Origin: RGIG4608 sp964413365
GTDB lineage: Bacteria > Bacillota > Clostridia > Oscillospirales > CAG-272
Assembly (NCBI GenBank): GCA_964413365.1
Contig: CAYPRM010000003.1
Span: 7,568 to 71,567, forward strand
Length of the DNA: 64,000 nucleotides
Reading direction: 5' to 3'
Position numbers and translations under genes: made by a program. The notes under the pieces were generated by a model. The model saw only the letters and a list, made by a program, of their open reading frames with translations. It was not told where the DNA came from and made no database searches. How positions within the stretch are numbered: the first letter of the stretch is position 1; every line of letters begins with the position of its first letter. Below, piece by piece: positions 60,788 to 64,000 of this stretch.

Positions 60788-63019
60788 ATGAAGAATTTTA
60801 ACAAGCTTCTTGCTCTGCTCCTCGTACTGCTTCTCATGCTGCAGTCCACGGCGCTCACGATATTCGCAGTTGAGCCCGTTGACACAGGCGTTGGCAGCTC
60901 TTACGCGGCAAGCAGCACGCCAAGCTCCTATTCCAAGCAGTACAACTCGGGAAAGAGGGGCGTTATCGCAACTACACTTAACGGCACGAGCGCCGCATCG
61001 TATTATACGAGCGGTTATGATTTTGACACACTCTCTGCACTCAGCTCATCCGCACTTCTCAGCTCGCTTCGTACACTTATGACGAGCACACACAAAAAGA
61101 AATCCACCTATAGCGATTGCAGCAACATGGCTAAGAATACCGACTGTGAGAACGAGAACGGAAAGGTGCTCCTTCTCTACACGTCCGTTACCTCTACCTC
61201 GGGCGGCAATTGGAATAAGGAACACGTTTGGCCCAAGTCCCTCGGTGGCTTCGAGACGAGTGGTCCCGGTGCAGATCTTCACCATATCAGACCTACCGAT
61301 AACAAGGTGAACAGCACAAGAAGTAATCTTAAATACGGAAACGTCAGCGGTGGCAAGCAGGCGATCGGCGGAAATGCCGCATCGGGTACGCTCGGCGGCT
61401 ATTACGGAAGCTATTTTGAGCCTCTTGACAACGTTAAAGGCGACGTAGCAAGAATCTGCCTTTACATATATGTAAGATACGGCGGAGAGTACAACAAGTG
61501 CTCATCCATAACAAATGTATTCCAGAGCGTTGACGTGCTCCTCGAATGGTGCGAGCTCGATCCCGTTGACACGTGGGAGCTTGGCAGAAACGAGGTCGTC
61601 GGCGCATATCAGGGCAACAGAAACGTATTTATCGACTATCCCGAGTACGCATGGCTCATCTTCGGCCGTGATGTTCCCGAGGATATGTCCACTCCCTCCG
61701 GTGAGGCAAGCAACGGCATCCTCGGCGGCGGCACGGGCAGCGATATCGGCGGTTCCGGTACAGGTTCGGGTACAGGTACAGGTACAGGTACAGGTACAGG
61801 TACAGGTACAGGTACAGGTACAGGTACGGGCACAGGCTCCGGTTCTGGATCCAGCTCGGGCACGACCTCCGGCGCAACCCTTGTAACCTCTCCCAAGACT
61901 GGTACGGCTTACAAATTCGGTATGAATCAAACACAGGCAGGCGGAATATACTACCTTGCAGGCGGTATGGATTCCAAGAATTCCTTCTACCTTGCCACCA
62001 CAAGCGATATCTCATCCGCTATTGATGTTTACCTCGAGAGCGCGAGCGGCGGATATTATCTTTACACGCTCAACGGCTCTAAGAAGAGCTACATAAACTC
62101 CGTTGCCGTGACAGGCTCGGACGGAAATCCCCACGTAAATGCAGTATACGCATCCTCCCCTGTGAGCGTATACACCTTTGACACCAAGCTCGGCACACTC
62201 GTTACCGAGATTGACGGCAAGACATACGCTATCGGAACGAGAAACGACAAATCCTACACGACGGCAGGTCCTGTTGATGTATCCAAGGATCCCTTCGTAT
62301 GCAAGCTCTACGCCGTCAGCACAACGGTCACTCCCGTCGATCCCGTTGATCCCGTTGATCCCGTTGATCCCGTTGTCCCCAGCGAAGCTAAGGATATACT
62401 CGATGCGGCGTACGGTCTTGCGAGCGGTGCAAGCCTTGACGGCACTTACACGCTCACAGGCGTAATAACCGCTCTTGACAGCTACAACAATCCCACGATC
62501 GTTGTTGGTAATTACACGAGCCAGCCCATGTACTGCTACAGGCTCTCAGACGATCGCTTTGAGATCGGCGCAACGATAACCGTTACGGGTAGCATAAAGA
62601 ACTACAACGGACTTGTTGAGATGTTCAACTGCACGCTCGATGCATTTACTGCTCCCTCGGCAAATCCCGATACACCCGATAATCCCGATACTCCCGATAA
62701 TCCCGATACTCCCACAGATGCTGCAGTAGCGGAATTCAAGGGTATCGTAGGTTCTCTTAGCGGACTCAAGGGCACTCAGCTCTACTCCGAGCTCTGCGCG
62801 GCACTTTCGGCATACTCAAATCTCACCGACGCTCAGAAGGAGCAGGTAACCTCGCAGTACACCACGCTTCTTACAGCAATTCGCACTTATAACAATGTAG
62901 TCGAGTCGGTAAGCTCCGATGTACAGAGCACGGTCGAGACTCTTACAGGATACACTCAGGTATCGGTATCGGCACTCTACTTTGCCGTATATCAGCTCTT
63001 CGGCAAAAGGTATATCTAA
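60788..63019 (+). CDS. Secreted endonuclease I with repeat linkers and OB-fold domain
   Basis: A 743-residue secreted protein. The signal peptide (KNFNKLLALLLVLLLMLQS, cleavage near AVE) is followed by an endonuclease I-type His-Me finger domain (about 60-290) with NKEHVWPKSLGG and DLHHIRPTDNKVN as catalytic segments. A (GT)n linker follows, encoded by GGTACA repeats, then a beta-rich domain, a PVD linker (GATCCCGTT repeats), an OB-fold-like nucleic-acid binding domain (about 530-620), a PDT/PDN linker and a helical C-terminus. It should degrade external DNA. The ATG at 60788 has GGAG six bases upstream. Confidence 0.87.
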   Translation: MKNFNKLLALLLVLLLMLQSTALTIFAVEPVDTGVGSSYAASSTPSSYSKQYNSGKRGVIATTLNGTSAASYYTSGYDFDTLSALSSSALLSSLRTLMTSTHKKKSTYSDCSNMAKNTDCENENGKVLLLYTSVTSTSGGNWNKEHVWPKSLGGFETSGPGADLHHIRPTDNKVNSTRSNLKYGNVSGGKQAIGGNAASGTLGGYYGSYFEPLDNVKGDVARICLYIYVRYGGEYNKCSSITNVFQSVDVLLEWCELDPVDTWELGRNEVVGAYQGNRNVFIDYPEYAWLIFGRDVPEDMSTPSGEASNGILGGGTGSDIGGSGTGSGTGTGTGTGTGTGTGTGTGTGTGSGSGSSSGTTSGATLVTSPKTGTAYKFGMNQTQAGGIYYLAGGMDSKNSFYLATTSDISSAIDVYLESASGGYYLYTLNGSKKSYINSVAVTGSDGNPHVNAVYASSPVSVYTFDTKLGTLVTEIDGKTYAIGTRNDKSYTTAGPVDVSKDPFVCKLYAVSTTVTPVDPVDPVDPVDPVVPSEAKDILDAAYGLASGASLDGTYTLTGVITALDSYNNPTIVVGNYTSQPMYCYRLSDDRFEIGATITVTGSIKNYNGLVEMFNCTLDAFTAPSANPDTPDNPDTPDNPDTPTDAAVAEFKGIVGSLSGLKGTQLYSELCAALSAYSNLTDAQKEQVTSQYTTLLTAIRTYNNVVESVSSDVQSTVETLTGYTQVSVSALYFAVYQLFGKRYI
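61769..61822 (+). repeat. Nine perfect GGTACA hexamers
   Basis: Nine identical copies of GGTACA encode Gly-Thr pairs in the linker of the endonuclease; one copy and GGTTCG precede and GGTACG follows. Copy number changes would alter linker length without changing frame. Confidence 0.92.
62339..62374 (+). repeat. Four GATCCCGTT nonamers
   Basis: Four perfect nine-base copies encode the repeated Asp-Pro-Val linker. A related set with period 18 (CCCGATAATCCCGATACT) lies near 62670-62712 and encodes PDNPDT. Confidence 0.88.
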
Positions 63020-63037
63020 AAAAGGAGGAAGATAAAT

Positions 63038-63622
63038 ATGAATAAGAACGTAAAAATACTTTCCATAGCATTGATATTGACCTGCCTTTTCTGCTTCACC
63101 TCCTGCGAGCTTTTCGGAAGGAACACCGAGCTTGACAAGCTCTCCGAGCTTATTGGATCTCAGGTCTCCGATTATACCGTTAAGGTGAGCGTTACCTCGA
63201 GCAACGGTCTTACCTCCACCGAGGAATATACCGTCCGCGAGACAAATGGCACGCGCACAGTAAGCTACAGGATCGAAAAGCTCAACGGCTTTACCGTCAG
63301 CGGCGACACCGTTACTCCTCCCGAGGAGTTCAAGACGGTTAGCACGGGCACTCTCACGGGTGCTGACGCTCTCTCGCCCAAGTTCGATCTTCCGAGCTTC
63401 AATTTCTCCGCAGATGTAATAAAGAACGTCCAAGTAGCCGAGACTGCTCCCCTGCAGCTCATGGCAACCCTCTCCTCTCTTGAGGGCTTTATGGGCAAGG
63501 CACTCAGCGGAAGTAATGCAACGCTGACTGTGGTATATACCAGCTCTGCGATCAACTCGATAAGTGTAAGCTACACGACGGATACAGGAAATGCTTGTAC
63601 CGTAGTCTACACATTCAACTAA
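63038..63622 (+). CDS. Lipoprotein of unknown function
   Basis: A 194-residue lipoprotein with lipobox FTSC (cysteine near 23) and AAAGGAGG upstream. The mature part is beta-rich with many Thr/Ser/Val; YTVKVSVTSSNGLTSTEEYTV and NATLTVVYTSSAINSISVSYTTDT suggest a beta-sandwich. I recognise no family. It follows the endonuclease by 18 bases and is followed by a terminator, so the two form an operon. It may be a surface partner or immunity-type protein, but there is no direct evidence. Confidence 0.8.
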   Translation: MNKNVKILSIALILTCLFCFTSCELFGRNTELDKLSELIGSQVSDYTVKVSVTSSNGLTSTEEYTVRETNGTRTVSYRIEKLNGFTVSGDTVTPPEEFKTVSTGTLTGADALSPKFDLPSFNFSADVIKNVQVAETAPLQLMATLSSLEGFMGKALSGSNATLTVVYTSSAINSISVSYTTDTGNACTVVYTFN

Positions 63623-63635
63623 TAACAAGCAACAA

Positions 63636-63667
63636 AAAAGCATCCGCCCTCGGGCGGATGTTTTTTT
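63636..63667. terminator. Bidirectional intrinsic terminator
   Basis: CATCCGCC (63641-63648) pairs with GGCGGATG (63653-63660) over a CTCG loop, with A-run and T-run flanks, between convergent genes. Confidence 0.92.
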
Positions 63668-64000
63668 ATAATTTTAAGATATATTCTGCTCCGTGGTCGT
63701 GAAGCCATTTCCTTCTTGATCTGTAATCGGGGATATACCTTTCAACCTCCGCCCAGAATGTGGGCGAGTGGTCCATGTGCTTGATATGGGATAACTCGTG
63801 CACCACCACGTAGTCAAGTATCTCCTGCGGCATAAGTGCGAGTAATGCATTGAAGCTCAGATTTCCTCGCTGAGAGCAACTGCCGAAGCGTGTTTTTTGA
63901 AGCCCTATATTGATCCTTCCATATCTCACGCCCATAACGCTTGCAAAATGCTCGACTCTCGGGACTATCAGCATCTCTGCGCGGTCCATGAGGTCATCCT
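63666..64000 (-). CDS. YgjP-type metallopeptidase (5' end outside the window)
   Basis: The C-terminal 111 residues of a YgjP/WLM-type zinc metalloprotease family (formerly DUF45). The zinc-binding VVHELSHIKHMDHSPTFW is complete, followed by AEVERYIPDYRSRRKWL, the family's typical ending. The frame stays open to the last base; an ATG at 63989 is internal, since the family usually has about 200-240 residues. Preceding motif GRINIGLQKTRFGSCSQRGNLSFN is also typical. The substrate is unknown. Confidence 0.91.
   Translation of the reverse strand, partial: DDLMDRAEMLIVPRVEHFASVMGVRYGRINIGLQKTRFGSCSQRGNLSFNALLALMPQEILDYVVVHELSHIKHMDHSPTFWAEVERYIPDYRSRRKWLHDHGAEYILKL

Noticed and set aside
61757..61830. 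Gly-Thr repeat tract as a CRISPR or regulatory repeat
   Set aside because: It is in frame inside the endonuclease gene and keeps the reading frame.

Overview
The window looks like a chromosomal piece of an uncultured anaerobic member of the Clostridia (Bacillota), probably gut-associated. The reasons are strong GGAGG ribosome-binding sites, sigma-A promoters with near-consensus boxes, lipobox lipoproteins with no sign of outer-membrane genes, a class III (oxygen-sensitive) ribonucleotide reductase under NrdR boxes, a BspA-type leucine-rich repeat protein, and family-level resemblance to clostridial proteins. This is inference from gene content; no marker gene such as rRNA is present.

Layout. 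1-2.0 kb: end of an ABC exporter and a MazG-like nucleotide hydrolase. 2.0-8.9 kb: a compact type IV pilus/pseudopilus operon on the minus strand (major pilin, pseudopilins, PilM-like protein, prepilin peptidase, PilC, PilB), driven by a consensus promoter at 8889-8917 through a structured leader. 9.2-12.3 kb: a zinc-ribbon membrane protein and a MacB-type ABC transporter. 12.4-16.0 kb: nrdD-nrdG and an HD hydrolase, with paired NrdR boxes. 16.2-19.8 kb: an aldo/keto reductase, a structured non-coding RNA that resembles 6S RNA, a BspA-like protein and a YesL-like membrane protein.

19.8-29.4 kb is the most unusual part: resB and ccsA (System II cytochrome c maturation) followed by two lipoprotein c-type cytochromes and an accessory lipoprotein. 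One cytochrome joins a beta-propeller to a di-haem peroxidase-like domain; the other resembles the hydrazine synthase alpha family. Four CXXCH haem sites are visible. The peroxidase-like gene is split by an exact 205-bp tandem duplication with a 4-bp microhomology junction.

29.5-58.7 kb is a glycan-use region that points to alpha-mannan or N-glycan mannose: two GH76-like enzymes (one surface lipoprotein, one cytosolic), a GH125 exo-alpha-1,6-mannosidase, a GH38 protein, an ABC sugar importer without its ATPase, a LacI regulator with matching operators, a HAD phosphatase, a GxGYxYP protein, a glutaminase-A-like protein, a GH43, a GH2 and a fused mannose-6-phosphate isomerase/ROK kinase. A 1673-residue modular lipoprotein and an LGFP-like protein belong to the same strand run. 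A coherent model is surface trimming of mannan, import of oligosaccharides, cytosolic release of mannose, phosphorylation and isomerisation to fructose-6-phosphate.

58.7-64 kb holds housekeeping and secreted functions: a flavin reductase-like protein, PspC, an alpha/beta hydrolase, a secreted endonuclease I with repeat linkers, a lipoprotein, and the end of a YgjP-type metallopeptidase. All calls come from reading the sequence; no database search was run.
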